A DNA stretch of 64,000 nucleotides from Macrosoma leucophasiata (GCA_036365455.1 JAWQUS010000004.1:3107501-3171500); one strand, 5' to 3'; counted from the first letter of the stretch, positions 43,190 to 54,618 are shown. Notes: generated from the letters alone by a model not told the origin. A program made the numbers and translations.

Positions 43190-43490
43190 GTAGGTAGGTA
43201 TACCCCCCGAGTGTTTCTGCCTTGTCGTGGCGGGAGGGCTCAGTATCCGGTGGTTGAGAGAAACCCGAAGAGCGAGCGGCGTTTGGTGTGACTCTGCCCG
43301 CCACTCGCTGCTGTGGTGGAGAGACGTCTCGGGAAGAGGTGTTTGGATATGTCGTTGGCCCGGTACCGGACGAGTCAGACCACCCAGGGGTTTTTAGTGG
43401 GTAGACGGATATCCTATCCCGGAGTCCCACATAACCCACCCCTCTCTCCAAGGGTGAGTATGCGTAACGCATTACGCAAGTTACATGGTT
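43190..43490 (+). repeat. GC-rich LINE-tail-like repeat, copy 2
   Basis: CACCCAGGGGTTTTTAGTGG, TCCCACATAACCCACCCCTC and GGGTGAGTATGCGTAACGCA are shared with 16.95-17.25 kb. The upstream part (GGAGGGCTCAGTATCCGGTG) differs. Likely the end of a LINE; no coding frame retained. 43491-43980 is AT-rich with no gene. Confidence 0.55.
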
Positions 43491-43984
43491 ATTTGCATCT
43501 CTGTGTGTCTCCGGGGCCGTTCTATTATTATCTACCAGGAAAACATTTTTCTACCAATTAGTGGTAGATAGGTCAGGATATTGATTAGGATAATTACAGT
43601 TCATAACTACAAAAATATCTAAAAACTGAGGTTTCATTTATGAAAAAAATGTTGGTACCTTCCTACAGAAAAGCTAATAATAAAAGACTGTACAATTAGG
43701 ATAAAGTAAAATTTTCTAGCCCTTAATTTAAATTATCATAATAACTTTGACCATGAACAATGTTTACGATCCCTGGCCATAGCGTGGGTCGCTCTGGAAT
43801 GATCTGGGATAAGCTTGTGTTACTCTTCTTAGGTATTGGGTGCACACTAGGTGGTAAATTTGCTATCATATTTATTATCTACTTAAACGGTTTTTTTTTT
43901 GTTTCATCGTTTGAATGCTAAATTCTGAAAGTACCTATCAGTAAAAAATGTATTTGCATTATTTATTCAATGATGATACGACGA

Positions 43985-44285
43985 TGAGATCGGAAGCGAT
44001 CCACTCGGTTAAGCGATACGGGCGCGGTCGGGTGTGTGATGGATGACCGCTAGTGGCAAATTAAACCGTCGGCCTCGGTTGCTATAGATAGATAGCGGTC
44101 ATGTAACCTTGTCGGAGGCCTTATGGGCGGATTGAAAACATCCGGCCGCGGGTTGGCCACTAACCCGTTTCTTCACCAACCGGCATTGGAGCAGAGTGCT
44201 GGCTCCAGGCCTCCTCCCAAAAAGGGGAGAGACTCGTGCTCAGCAGTGGGACGTATCAAGGGTTGCCATTATTATTATTTATCGC
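43985..44285 (+). mobile_element. tRNA-headed SINE, family B
   Basis: Starts GATCGGAAGCGATCCACTCG and ends AGCAGTGGGACGTATCAAGG plus GTTGCCATTATTATT. Near complete except for the first bases of the head. Confidence 0.75.
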
Positions 44286-44449
44286 GCAATGCCGCTGACC
44301 ATCCAACGAAATTGTATTTACTTTCGCTTATTGGAATGGTTTGACTACTACTGTTGATTGTAGCATATGAATAGAATGTGAGAACTAAGAAGGCTTTTGT
44401 TCTTTTTTTACATCATAAGATTAACAGACAAAGCTCTGGGACGTACGGC

Positions 44450-44582
44450 CGCTTGTACGGCCCTGTAGTTTCCGGCACAGAGGCATTACACCTTAGCCCT
44501 CAGGAGTGGTAACGCATCTGCATTTTGACCTTAGTCTTTGTGTGGGTGTCTTTAGGCTGCAGTCATCACTTAACATTTAAAC
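44450..44582 (+). mobile_element. Metulj-like SINE fragment
   Basis: TGTACGGCCCTGTAGTTTCC to GTCATCACTTAACATTTAAA; both ends missing. Confidence 0.65.
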
Positions 44583-44664
44583 AACAAAACCATTACTCAG
44601 TTAGAAAGCAACTTGCTAATAACTTAAGTCTGCCCAGTAGATTAGAAATATATAAGTGTTTTTT

Positions 44665-45010
44665 TTTTTTTAGGTCGGGCTTTGTGTCGGCGGCCTGTCT
44701 CGAGACGGCACTGGTCTACTTCACCGGGCAATCGGCGAGCGCAGAAAGCGCTCCAGCCTAAGCAAAAACGTTAGCGCAACTGCCTAAGGGTGACCCATGC
44801 GGGTCCGTGCCTCGGCTTAGGACGTTGCGGAGGGACATATGAGACATATGCGATTATGGGCGGTGCAACTTTCGCTCTACTCCATTCGGTTGGTGATAAC
44901 CGGAATGTCATCGGCCTCGCGGGGCCGGAGATAGGGTCGGGACCAGGGACGGGCGCGGCGCAAAATGCGTCGGCGCGTTGTATTGGCTGTATAAGTGTTG
45001 TCCGTACGTA
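44665..45010 (+). repeat. GC-rich unidentified segment
   Basis: Sharp rise in GC (GTGTCGGCGGCCTGTCTCGA, GGCGAGCGCAGAAAGCGCTC, CGGCCTCGCGGGGCCGGAGA). Two short plus frames (44525-44761, 44790-45011) show no domain. Possibly untranslated sequence of a retroelement. Confidence 0.35.
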
Positions 45011-45282
45011 AGTGCATTATGAATTTATAATCACCTTCCTAATGATATTAAGACCCAACCTAACTTTAATGTGTTTATAACGTCATAAAAACTTTTTAAT
45101 AGAAAAATCGTATTACAGCCTGAGTGATTTTTTCAGTGACAACCGTACTCATTAAAATTGACGAAATTCACATACTTACTCAATTTTCTGTTTCACATTC
45201 ACTCATAATTAAAATGCCTAAGTATTATGATTAAGATATAGAATAATAATATATAACTATGATAATTGCCACGCCCGACGGG

Positions 45283-45526
45283 TATAGGTCGCGCCACGTA
45301 AAAAGAACGCTGGAAGAAAGTAGAAGGGATGTGTTCGCGCATCGGTACACTCGCGCACGAAAGTACTAGTTACCCTATTGGTTTATTTTTGATCTAGCTT
45401 TCGCTTGCGGTTTCGTGTATTGGTAGGCAGATTGAAAACGCCGCACCTCATACCACCAAATAGATCGATAAATCGTCTATTGCGCAGCTTGACCGCCAGC
45501 GTTCTTTTTACCTGGCGCGACCTATA
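45283..45526. mobile_element. TIR element, about 244 bp
   Basis: TATAGGTCGCGCCACGTAAA at left and TATAGGTCGCGCCAGGTAAA (other strand) at right; similarity extends through AAGAACGCTGG. TA or TATA borders suggest a TA target. Confidence 0.75.
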
Positions 45527-45604
45527 TCATGTCGATACAAATTACCAAAAATAACACCTTAACCATGTACATGAAAGCAATAAAACTTTGGGCTTTGAAC
45601 TTTG

Positions 45605-45655
45605 AACATCAATGTGAAATCCAAGCTTGTTTGCCACTTAGATAACATAAAAAAA
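45605..45655 (+). mobile_element. Metulj-like SINE, 3' tip
   Basis: CATCAATGTGAAATCCAAGC to GATAACATAAAAAAAAC only. A reversed tip of about 20 bases is at 45785. Confidence 0.5.
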
Positions 45656-45869
45656 ACCCTCTATCTGTCTTGAATGATTCTTGGAGAATTCCATATAAAA
45701 TCTCTGAGAAAACACCTGATGAAGCTTATATTTCGAAGTGCAATGTAGGTAAGGATATGGCAGCACCAAATAACAACGGTGAACAAGCATGCAGTTCATA
45801 TTAATACACAACCTTAAGAAGTACCATTACGTACTTGGTTTTCACAAAAATGACAGACAGACAGACATA

Positions 45870-47172
45870 GGGGAGAGTCGGATATATTGTACCAGTTTTC
45901 AGATTTTGCAAAATATCTTTTTTTGATATTAATTTAAATAAGTTCTTTATCTTGATTCACATAATTTAGAATCTCATTTAACATGCGCCGCAACTTCAAC
46001 ACCATACTCATTTCGGATTTCACCCAATATGCGTTTCCCTGAAGGCTTTCCTTCGGTACAATTTACCCAACTAGTCGGATTGATTGTACCACAGGTTAGG
46101 TAAATCGTACCACCAAGACTTAAGAGACTTATTAACATGATAATAAATGAAAATAAAGAGGTTTAATAAATAGTCAAAATAAATTGATTACATTTTAATT
46201 ATTAATGAAAAAATGCTGATGAAATATCAAATTTCTTCAATATTACTGTCATAATGTGACAAAAGAACAAATGTATTATAGACAACAAAAAAAAAACATT
46301 TATCAAACTTAAATACATTATTCTGCATAAATTCAATAATGTATAAAAATAGAATAAATCACTTTAGAATATTATTTCCGTTAGTCAACAATTATTTATT
46401 TATCTACTTATGTACTGAGATCAAACTCTTTATTTTCTTTTACCATATTATAATAGTATAAAGAATTTCGTAAATATCTTGATTCAATGTACAGGTTCCG
46501 TGAACCCATTTACAACAACGAACGTACTTTGTCTTGTCAATATTTGACCCTCAACTTATTTCGCATTCTGGCATGACGTTAAATTGTTGGTTTTGAAAGC
46601 GAATTCGTTTCAGATATGGGGTTCTAGCTCATCTCCTTATTTTTAAGAGCCAACAATATCTTTCCAAAACCTCCTTCTTCCGTTTTATAATACTATTTAT
46701 GGTCATCATCAATCTAAAAAAAATATAAAATAATAAATATAGCAACAAGTTGGGTAAATTGTACCAGTACAAATAAAACAACTGCTGGTGGTACAATTTA
46801 CCAAACTAAGAGATTTCAAAAATAAATATTTCTTACAAAATAACCGCTGAACATAGTACGTTCGCAACGCTATGGTTGAAGCGGTGATTATAGATCTAAC
46901 CAATAAAAAATATAACAAAATTGTAACTTAGCTACATTTTCACTTTGTAATCTCCTTAGCTACACACTCCAAAATTTGTATGAAGGACTCTCAAAACACA
47001 TTTTTTTCTCTAAAAACGAATGTACTTTCCGGAGGCCGTTACAAAAAGACAAGTAGTTGAGGCCGCTGTCAGCGCTCAGTTTCGTGTTGCCAGAAAAGAA
47101 AATAAGTTACAGTAAGTGTAAAATTTTGAGGTGGTACAATTTATCAGGCAGTTCAATATACCAGACTCTCCC
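45870..47172. mobile_element. 1.3-kb TIR element with repeated GTACAATTTACC motifs
   Basis: Ends GGGGAGAGTCGGATATATTG and, on the other strand, GGGAGAGTCTGGTATATTG, with TA outside each. Inside, GTACAATTTACC or its inverse recurs at about 46055, 46090, 46110, 46745, 46790 and 47135. No transposase frame survives. Confidence 0.7.
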
Positions 47173-47187
47173 TATATATTAAGAGTG

Positions 47188-47474
47188 ATTTTTTTTATGT
47201 TATGGAAATGGCAAACAAGCATGCAGTTCACATTGATGTTAAGTGATGACTGCAGCCTATAGACACCCACACAAAGACCGAGGTCAAAATGCAGATGTGT
47301 TACTACTCCTGAGGCCTAAGGTGTTATGCCTCTGTGCCGGAAATTACAGGGCCGTACATTACCACCTGACCGGAACACGATAGTGCTGAACACTACCATT
47401 TAGCGGCAAGTATATTAGGTAATGCGGTGGTGCCAACGCCCGCGAGCTCCGTCACTGGAGCTCTACCACCAGTT
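47188..47474 (-). mobile_element. Metulj-like SINE, full length
   Basis: TTTTTTATGTTATGGAAATG to GGAGCTCTACCACCAG, directly after the preceding TIR element. Confidence 0.8.
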
Positions 47475-47719
47475 AAGAATCTACAAGTATATGATTTATT
47501 TTTTATTGATTGAATTAAAATTGAAAATAAACTTAACTGAGCACATACATTAGAAATGGTTATTTGTATACAAACCACAATACCGAACTACGATGCTTAA
47601 AAAAGATTTGTTATTCTTGTTAATATGATCACATGCTTAAAAATCATTTTTTTGCTACAGTCTTTATACTTTATCCATTTTGAACTCACGACTTCTACGA
47701 AATGAACTGGCTCGACTTA

Positions 47720-48062
47720 GGGTCATAGCTCACTAGAGCCACCCGGTACCCGACCAACGCCCGACCGCCTCGAGCGGTCTGCGCTCATTACATCAACTCC
47801 GCTTCGTACCGCCTCGACCGCTGAAAACCGTGAACGCGCGTTAGGCGCGCGGTACACGCGCGGACGGCGAATGGACCACTTGGTGACCATTAGCTTGCCT
47901 TGCATTGACTTTGCATCGCCAACCCGCTGTTCCCAAGTGGACCGCGCGTGGTCTGCGAGTGTTTCACAAGTAACATCGCGTCGTTCGTCAAAACAACAAG
48001 TGGACGCCATAAAATAAGGCGGTGCTGGTTGGGTGCCGGGCGGCTGTAGTGAGCTATGAACC
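47720..48062. mobile_element. GC-rich 343-bp TIR element, TA target site
   Basis: GGGTCATAGCTCACTAGAGC at left and GGTTCATAGCTCACTACAGC (other strand) at right, then CCGCCCGGCACCCAAC-type complementarity. TA lies outside both ends (47718-47719, 48063-48064). The interior is CpG-rich (GAACGCGCGTTAGGCGCGCG) in an AT-rich region. A 95-codon minus frame here has no domain. Confidence 0.75.
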
Positions 48063-48064
48063 TA

Positions 48065-48628
48065 AAAAGTTAAAAACAAAAGAACTATGTTCCTCAGAAC
48101 CTCGTTGATGTTATTTTTAGAATGCATCTAAATATAGCTGACATTAAGCATACGCGTTATTTATTTGTTCGTGCATACTTGAAACTTACATTATAAATAC
48201 CTACATGCTTTGTCATTACGAAAAGGAGACGGGTAATTTTGGGCTAGTAAAGTCGTTACTGGTTAACCCATCACACAGTACAACTTTTACTTAATCATAT
48301 ATACCTACTTCAATTACTGGCAATGAAAAAACTGCCCGAATTTCAAATTATTTATTTATTAGTCATTTGAAAATGACATAATTTGTACAGTATTAATTCT
48401 GGGCCCTAGGCCCAGAAATGTATGGATCAGTATCATTCTCCTTTGAGGGGTGCGAATATTTCATTAGAAATATTAATGCCATTCTCTTTTCTCTTCAGTT
48501 TTTTTTTGGCTTGTTTTTCCGATCATTTTAATTTAGCAAAAACGGTAATTAAGTAAAACTAAGTTTTAATGATTGATCATCTTACGTATCAATAAGTTGG
48601 TAGTACAAGGGAAACGTTCGTTGTGTAC
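48065..48628. other. No gene seen
   Basis: AT-rich, no recognised repeat. Confidence 0.5.
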
Positions 48629-48629
48629 T

Positions 48630-48818
48630 CGTAATGTACGGCCCTGTAATTTCCGGCACAGATGCATAACACCTTAGGCCTCAGGAGTGGTAACGCATCT
48701 GCATTTTGACCTTGGTCTTTGTTTTTTGACTTTGACTTTGGGTGTCTATAAGCTGCAGTCATCACTTAACATCAATGTGAACTGCATGCTTGTTTGCCTC
48801 TTCCGTAACATAAAAAAG
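48630..48818 (+). mobile_element. Metulj-like SINE, 5' truncated
   Basis: From TAATGTACGGCCCTGTAATT to TTCCGTAACATAAAAAAGG, with a TTTTTTGACTTTGACTTTGG expansion in the middle. Confidence 0.7.
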
Positions 48819-49077
48819 GAGTGTAGGAACACTATCATTGTATCTTCTAAATAACCACATAGTGTATACCACAATATGGACCAGCGAACACCTAATGTGG
48901 TGATGGTGAGTCGCCGTGTTAACAGCTAAATTGCTTGCAAACGATCTCTAACAACATAATACAATAAACGTCTGGGTAGCCATTGATTTATTTGTTGTTA
49001 CGTTGACCCCTGCGGCCTTTGATCATATTTTGTGTGTATGATATGTATAAATGTGAGAAAAAATAAAAAAAACCGGT

Positions 49078-49216
49078 GCCGGTAATTACACAGCCGTACA
49101 TTACCACCTGACCGGAACACAATAGTGCTAAACACTACCATTTAGCGGCAAGTATATTAGGTAATGCGGTGGTGCCTACGCCCGCGAGCTCCGTCACTGG
49201 AGCTCTGCTACCAGTA
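49078..49216 (-). mobile_element. Metulj-like SINE, head half
   Basis: GCCGGTAATTACACAGCCGT to GGAGCTCTGCTACCAG; it directly abuts the CR1-type remnant. Confidence 0.7.
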
Positions 49217-49925
49217 AACCGCTTGATAGCCATTTGGCAGAAAATAGCTGCATCGGTATCCTGGCCATTGACATTGACATGACATTCGGGCGTCACATTG
49301 AGTGTAAGACCAAGTTGGCATCCAAAATATTAGAGCTGCTTAACAAAGCGAGGCAGTATTTCACATCGGGGCAGCTACGACAGCCTTATAAGGCCCATCT
49401 GGAATACTGCTCTCATTTGTGGGCGGGAGCTCCCAAATATCAGCTTGGTCTACTTGACTCCCTACAAAGACGCGCTGTTCGTATTGCTAACTATCCAGGA
49501 CTTACTGACAGGCTCGAACATCTGATCCTGCGCAAAGACGTTGGGAGTCTACGCGTTTTATACCGTCTCTACAATGGCGAGTGCTCTGTCGAACTGTTCG
49601 ACATGGTGCCACCGTCTCTTTTCCTACACCGCACTACCCGCCGAAGAGAGAAGTTCCACCCTCACCGACTGGACACTTGGCAATGTTCAACGGTGCGGTT
49701 CGCAAGTTCGTTTTTGCCCAGATCGTGTAAATTGTGGAATGAACTTCCCTCTGAGGTGTTCCCTCGGTGCTACAATATGGGGTTCTTCAAAAATGGCGTC
49801 AAAAGAGTCCTTCAGGGCTGGCAGCGCGTTGGCGACTCCCCTGGTGTTGCAAATGTTCATAGGCGACGGTGACTACTTTCCATCAGGTGGCCCGTCTGCT
49901 TATCTGTCAACTTTATGACATAAAA
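49217..49925 (+). pseudogene. CR1-type LINE, reverse transcriptase C-terminal part
   Basis: An open frame of 212 codons (49234-49872) carries the terminal part of a CR1/Jockey-like ORF2: LASKILELLNKARQYFTSGQ, YKAHLEYCSHLWAGAPKYQL, QRRAVRIANYPGLTDRLEHL, VRFASSFLPRSCKLWNELPS and VFPRCYNMGFFKNGVKRVLQ. The catalytic FADD region is upstream and lost, and a small deletion seems to join GQL to YKAH. The 3' UTR ends CCCGTCTGCTTATCTGTCAA plus CTTTATGACATAAAAAAAT. It is a dead 5'-truncated copy, though the frame is still clean, so a fairly young one. Confidence 0.85.
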
Positions 49926-49937
49926 AAATCTGCACTG

Positions 49938-50066
49938 TAGGCCTCAGGAGTGGTAAGGCATCTGCATTTTGATCTAGGTCTTTGTGTAGGTGCCTATCGG
50001 CTGCAGTCATAACTTAACATCAATGTGAACTGCATGCGTGTTTGCCACTTCCAATACATTAAAAAA
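49938..50066 (+). mobile_element. Metulj-like SINE, 3' half
   Basis: GTAGGCCTCAGGAGTGGTAA to CACTTCCAATACATTAAAAA, just after the LINE tail. 50067-50425 shows no gene. Confidence 0.65.
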
Positions 50067-50430
50067 TCCCATTTAATTGTATCAACTAGGTACCTATTTG
50101 ATTTACTTTTAATTAACAATGACGTCAAGGGTCAAAGAAGAAGATCTTTTACACTAGTACTTACTGGCTTCGTACATATCGTGTAGGTGGCTGATATCAG
50201 CGCTAAATACCTAATGACTGCATTTAACGAATTGTACAGAATAAACCCCTCAGTGCACAAATTTAGTGAGATAATACAATAGGTATATAGGCGTTTTCAA
50301 TTTCAAAGCCATTACGCAGAAAATTGCTTTTTTTTTAAATTTATTGTAATAATCACGTCACGTCAGAGGAGTTATGCAATTAAAAGTGGCTATCAAAATG
50401 ATGTTACCTATCGCAAAATTGTTGACTCTA

Positions 50431-50577
50431 CCCCCCTTATTCATAAACGTACATTAGATACGTTTTAGCTATAGAATGCTTTGTCTCTGTCAGTTGCATT
50501 GTCAAATGTGCAGGATAGAAAAAGACAAAGGAGAGACTAGCAACACTTTAGCTTAAATTCGTTTATGAATAAGGGGG
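50431..50577. mobile_element. 147-bp MITE (CCCCCTTATTCATAAACG), copy 2
   Basis: Same element as 41207-41352 in opposite orientation; perfect terminal inverted repeats and TA on both sides. Confidence 0.85.
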
Positions 50578-50736
50578 TACAAGTTTACGAGAAATAGTCG
50601 ATCTACTTATTAAATGTATCTGGAAAATGGATCCCTACATTGCGTACGGCCCGACACGCACTTGCCCGGTTTATTTTTAATATCTTTATTGCTATCCATA
50701 TGGGGACATAATAGGCGACATTCAATTATATGTTGT

Positions 50737-51000
50737 ACAAGCTGTGCCCGCGACTTCGTTCACGTGAGAAAAAATATGATTGTTCAGTTCTACCCGGACG
50801 AAGTCGTGGGCGCAGCTAGTGTAAAAGTAGCCTAAGTTACTCCTTATTACATCAGCTATATGCCAGTGAAAGTTCCGTCAAAATCGGAGACTCTCAAATT
50901 CTATTTATTTGTATGTAGGCAATATGTAGGTATGTATGTATGTATGGTTGTATGAAGATAAAAGTAGCCTAAGTTACTCCTTATAACATCAGCTACCTAC
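50737..51000 (-). repeat. Palindromic ACTAGCTGCGCCC element plus 120-bp unit
   Basis: Inverted copy of the arrangement at 7.96-8.23 kb: palindromic element at 50737-50820, then AAAAGTAGCCTAAGTTACTC units at about 50821 and 50962. Confidence 0.65.
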
Positions 51001-51005
51001 CCGTG

Positions 51006-51245
51006 AGTGTTCAACACTATCGTGTTCCGGTCAGGTGGTAATGTACGGCCCTGTAATTTCCGGCACAGAGGCATAACACCTTAGGGCTCAGGAGTAACGC
51101 ATCTGCATTTTGACCTGGGTCTTTGTGAAAGTAGACTCCTACACAAAGACTGAGGTCAAAATGCAGATGCTGCAATAGGCTGCAGGCATCACTTAACATC
51201 AATGTGCAACTGCATGGGTGTTTGCCACTTTCATTACAAAAAAAA
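51006..51245 (+). mobile_element. Metulj-like SINE with internal inverted piece
   Basis: GTGTTCAACACTATCGTGTT to TTCATTACAAAAAAAAAAG. At 51130-51170 CACAAAGACTGAGGTCAAAA is an inverted duplicate of the neighbouring TTTTGACCTGGGTCTTTGTG. Confidence 0.7.
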
Positions 51246-51567
51246 AAGTTTAGTTGAAATGGTACAGCTACAATTTTATTATCACAGTGTACGAGCATTG
51301 TGTCCTCTCCTTATTGTGTCATTCTTTAATCAATGTACCTATTTAATTTAATCACAAAGTTGATCCAACCTTGCACACCGGTGTTTACCAGCATGCGCCT
51401 ACGCATCGTCAATTCCCGCCGGTTCTGTCGAACTTATTCTAGATGCTACTTATCAGTTTATGCCATTATACCTAAGTACTTTATAAACACAATTACAGTG
51501 CTCAACAATAAATATTACACATCGAGCCTAGGAATGAGACTTCGACTTATTTCGGGTCTGTATAGCG

Positions 51568-51746
51568 CATAGAGCATCACCGGAGGGGAGTAGCCATATG
51601 CAGGCTTTCCCCTCTGTCAAAGTGCAAGCCCAAATGGGCCTATACCTGTCGCCTAGATGTTTAAATGTGTGCGTGAAATTGTTTCTGTATTTTGTCAAAG
51701 TACTCCCCTCCGGTCCGCCGCGACCGGTGGGCCGCGTTACTCTATG
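51568..51746. mobile_element. hAT-like nonautonomous element (CATAGAG ends), copy 2
   Basis: Starts CATAGAGCATCACCGGAGGG, ends GCCGCGTTACTCTATG. Perfect 8-bp target duplication GTATAGCG at 51560-51567 and 51747-51754. Shorter than the copy in OBP-b intron 1. Confidence 0.85.
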
Positions 51747-51758
51747 GTATAGCGTTAT

Positions 51759-52070
51759 CTGCCACAGTAGCATAGCGGTAGCAGGCCATTACTACTACGC
51801 TAGGGGTCCTGGGTTCGATTCCCGGGTCGTGGACTATCAGAGATAACGCATTAAAATCCTTTATCTCTGGTTCTATTGGGATTTTTCCATTTTCTGGAAG
51901 TTTCCCAGTACCTCGGAGTTTGGTAATGTGCCCGGAGATGGCAACAGGTTCGCCACCTGTTACATGGGCCAAAAACGTAACCGGCGAGTCGTGGGTGTTT
52001 GCATGTATGCTTGAATGCATGCATTTACCTCTGCCTACACCTTCCAGGATTACAGGCGTGAAGTTACGTT
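51759..52070 (+). mobile_element. tRNA-derived SINE, family A, full length
   Basis: CTGCCACAGTAGCATAGCGG head, B box GGGTTCGATTCCCGGG, tail GGCGTGAAGTTACGTT. It sits 4 bp after the target duplication of the hAT-like element. Confidence 0.8.
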
Positions 52071-52074
52071 ACTT

Positions 52075-52205
52075 TAAGTAGCCTATATTCTTTCTCAAAG
52101 TTAGCTTTATCTCTGTACCAAATTTCATTAAAATCGGTTCAGTGGTTTGTACGTGAAAAGGTAACAGACTGACAGACAGATAGAGTTACTTTCGCATTTA
52201 TTTAG
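52075..52205 (+). repeat. Interspersed repeat fragment (AAAATCGGTTCAGTGGTT)
   Basis: CCTATATTCTTTCTCAAAGT, CCAAATTTCATTAAAATCGG and GGTAACAGACTGACAGACAG are typical of a widespread insect repeat end. Confidence 0.5.
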
Positions 52206-52372
52206 TAGGGACTAGTAGGGATTACTTTAAGTCAATGGTCTTAGAAAGAGTTTCAAGTGAGAAATAACGAAACTGATGATATTGTTATGGCGAATCAGGG
52301 GAGAATATGCCATTATTTCTTCGATTGGTATTTGGATCGTCAATCGCAGTGGCAGTAGTTATTGTACTTAAA

Positions 52373-52725
52373 AATGGCAATCCATTATACGTCCCACTGC
52401 TGGGCACGAGTTTCTCCCCTTTTTGGGAGGCCTGGAGCTTACTTCACCACGCTGCTCCAATGCGTATTGCTTGAGATACGGGTTAGTAGCCAACCCGCTG
52501 TCGGATGTTTTTCATACCGCTCATAAGGCCTCCGACAAGGTTAAACGACTGCTATCTATCGATAGTAACCGGGACCGATGGCTTAACGTGCTCTCCGAAG
52601 CACGGAAACGCGCATTTTAATTTGCCTTTGGGTTACCCATCACACTCCCGACCACGCCCGTAATGCTTATCCGAGTAGATCTCTTGTGATCTACACCAGC
52701 CGCGGGGCCAAGCGCGCTTTTGTTC
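52373..52725 (-). mobile_element. tRNA-headed SINE, family B, near complete
   Basis: From AATGGCAATCCATTATACGT (tail side) to CACCAGCCGCGGGGCCAAGC (head side). One of the two most complete family B copies. Confidence 0.75.
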
Positions 52726-52897
52726 TGCTCGTTTTTGTACTTACTACCGCTCTATTGGAATAGTTTGATCGCCATTGTTTGTTTGACTGACTGCACTAGC
52801 GGTAGAATTCTCGTCCACTTGTGGGCGGTGGGTCGATACGTCCCTACGCTTCTTATTTAAATGCAGTGCCGGCGTTCGGGGTCGAGATGGAGCGACG

Positions 52898-52939
52898 GCC
52901 CACCGATGCGCCCCAAATTTCAGGGGCGCATCGGTGGGC
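52898..52939. repeat. Perfect 17-bp GC-rich hairpin
   Basis: GCCCACCGATGCGCCCC (52898-52914) and its inverse (52923-52939), loop AAATTTCA. Confidence 0.8.
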
Positions 52940-53073
52940 GTTCGACCAGTATTGCTATGTCCTTTTTACCTTACATTGTTGCCACTCTAATAGCGGTGGT
53001 GATGAAATTAAATTAAAGATTTTTAATGTATTGAAATTAAAAGTATTGAAAACTAATTTTAGTCGAAGCGCGC

Positions 53074-53150
53074 ATGGCCCAGCGGTTGGTGTAGATCGTA
53101 AGCGATCTCCTCGGTTACGCTACTACGGGCCGCGCCCGTAGTGCTTAAGC
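53074..53150 (+). mobile_element. tRNA-headed SINE, family B, head only
   Basis: GCGCATGGCCCAGCGGTTGG then TGTAGATCGTAAGCGATC and CGCGCCCGTAGTGCTTAAG match the head of family B. Confidence 0.55.
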
Positions 53151-53159
53151 CTTCCTCGA

Positions 53160-54610
53160 TAAATGGGCTATTTAACACTGAAAGGCCAAACAAATTGTTC
53201 AAATCAGGCCAGTAGTTCACCAGTAAATAAAAATAAAGCTATTCTGCTATACCCAACTCAATGCTCGAACGAAATTTGTAGGTACCTATAAGTGCATACT
53301 TTATATGTACCTAGCAAAGAATCTGATTTATTTTTTAGCTTATACACAGATAGACAGATACTGACGACATTTTAATTTATTACCAAGTGGAATCCATTCC
53401 CTCCGCACTTACAAAAATCAAAATACGTGAAGCACTCCAATTCAATTAGCTAATGAACTCTCGGCCAACCAACTTTCACCTTCTAACGAACAACAGACGG
53501 ACAGACAAAGCTGCAATGACAGTAAAAAAGGTCGATGAAAACGCTGCAAGCTCAAGTAAATATTAAAGAAGTTTTGGCACTAGATGGCGCATGCGTTGTG
53601 CGGTTGAAACAAGTGGGATTCATGTAAACACGGATTATACGTCAGAATTAACTAGGACTAAAGCACGTGTGCCGTGATCATGTAAACACTGGTTAAGTTA
53701 AAAGTGAACATGTATATTAAAATTTTGAAAAGCGGTAAGTTTGAAGTGATTGGTATTTAAAAATGTAAATTATGTTTTGTAAAATACCGCTTAACAAGCG
53801 TTTTTTTTTGTTGTAAAGTATAGTTTAAAAACACTCACAAATTTTATTAAAATTAACGAAAGTGCATATTTGGTTTTAATTTTAAAAATAAACGAAGTTG
53901 ACGTGCATATTTGGTTTTAATTTTTAAAAAATTACGAAGTTGTCATATTTTCAAATGGGTAAAGCGATTTATTAATTATTCATGTTAATTAAAAAATGTG
54001 AATTAGATTTTCAAGTGAGTGTTTGTATTATTCGTTTTCCTGATACACACATAAGCTTTATAATTACTTACGTTGGTATTTGTTATAACGTTGCAATAAA
54101 TATAATTTTAAAATAGCACAGAAAAAAGCAGGGTTTAATTTAAAACAAATCTCATTTTTGACAATTTTCAAATCAAAATCTATAATTGGAATTGAGAAAC
54201 AAAAGAACAAAATATATTGCTGTAATTTTATTCTTATATTTTTCGTTTTTTTTTGGAATTGTATACCATGATATAAAATTGTTTACCATATACCTATTAC
54301 AGTGTGACGATAAACGAAAAAAACAATATTTTAAATAAATAAATTCTTTATTTTATCTTCTTCAATATACCCGGAGCACCTACGAGTGTTATCTGCAACC
54401 CAGGTGGTGCAATTCGCTTTGCGGATATCCATGCGACAATAATTAGACTAGTCCTTAACTAGTGCGAGAAAGGAATGACGATATATTGTTATGTATACGT
54501 AGGTTCAATAGTAGATTAAAATGCTGTTAAGAGATTTAGTAGTAGAACTTGTAATATATCTTATACTCTTTATAATATTAGTATACCTACCTAAAAGGTA
54601 AAGAAACATT
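53160..54610. other. Low-repeat upstream region, possible leader exon
   Basis: Little repeat content. A strong donor-like GCGGTAAGTTTG at 53732-53743 could end a noncoding first exon of a TipE-family gene, but no transcript evidence exists here. Confidence 0.3.
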
Positions 54611-54618
54611 TCATAATT

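Noticed and set aside
47723..48010. 95-codon minus-strand frame
   Set aside because: Falls inside the CpG-rich TIR element; high GC makes long frames likely by chance.
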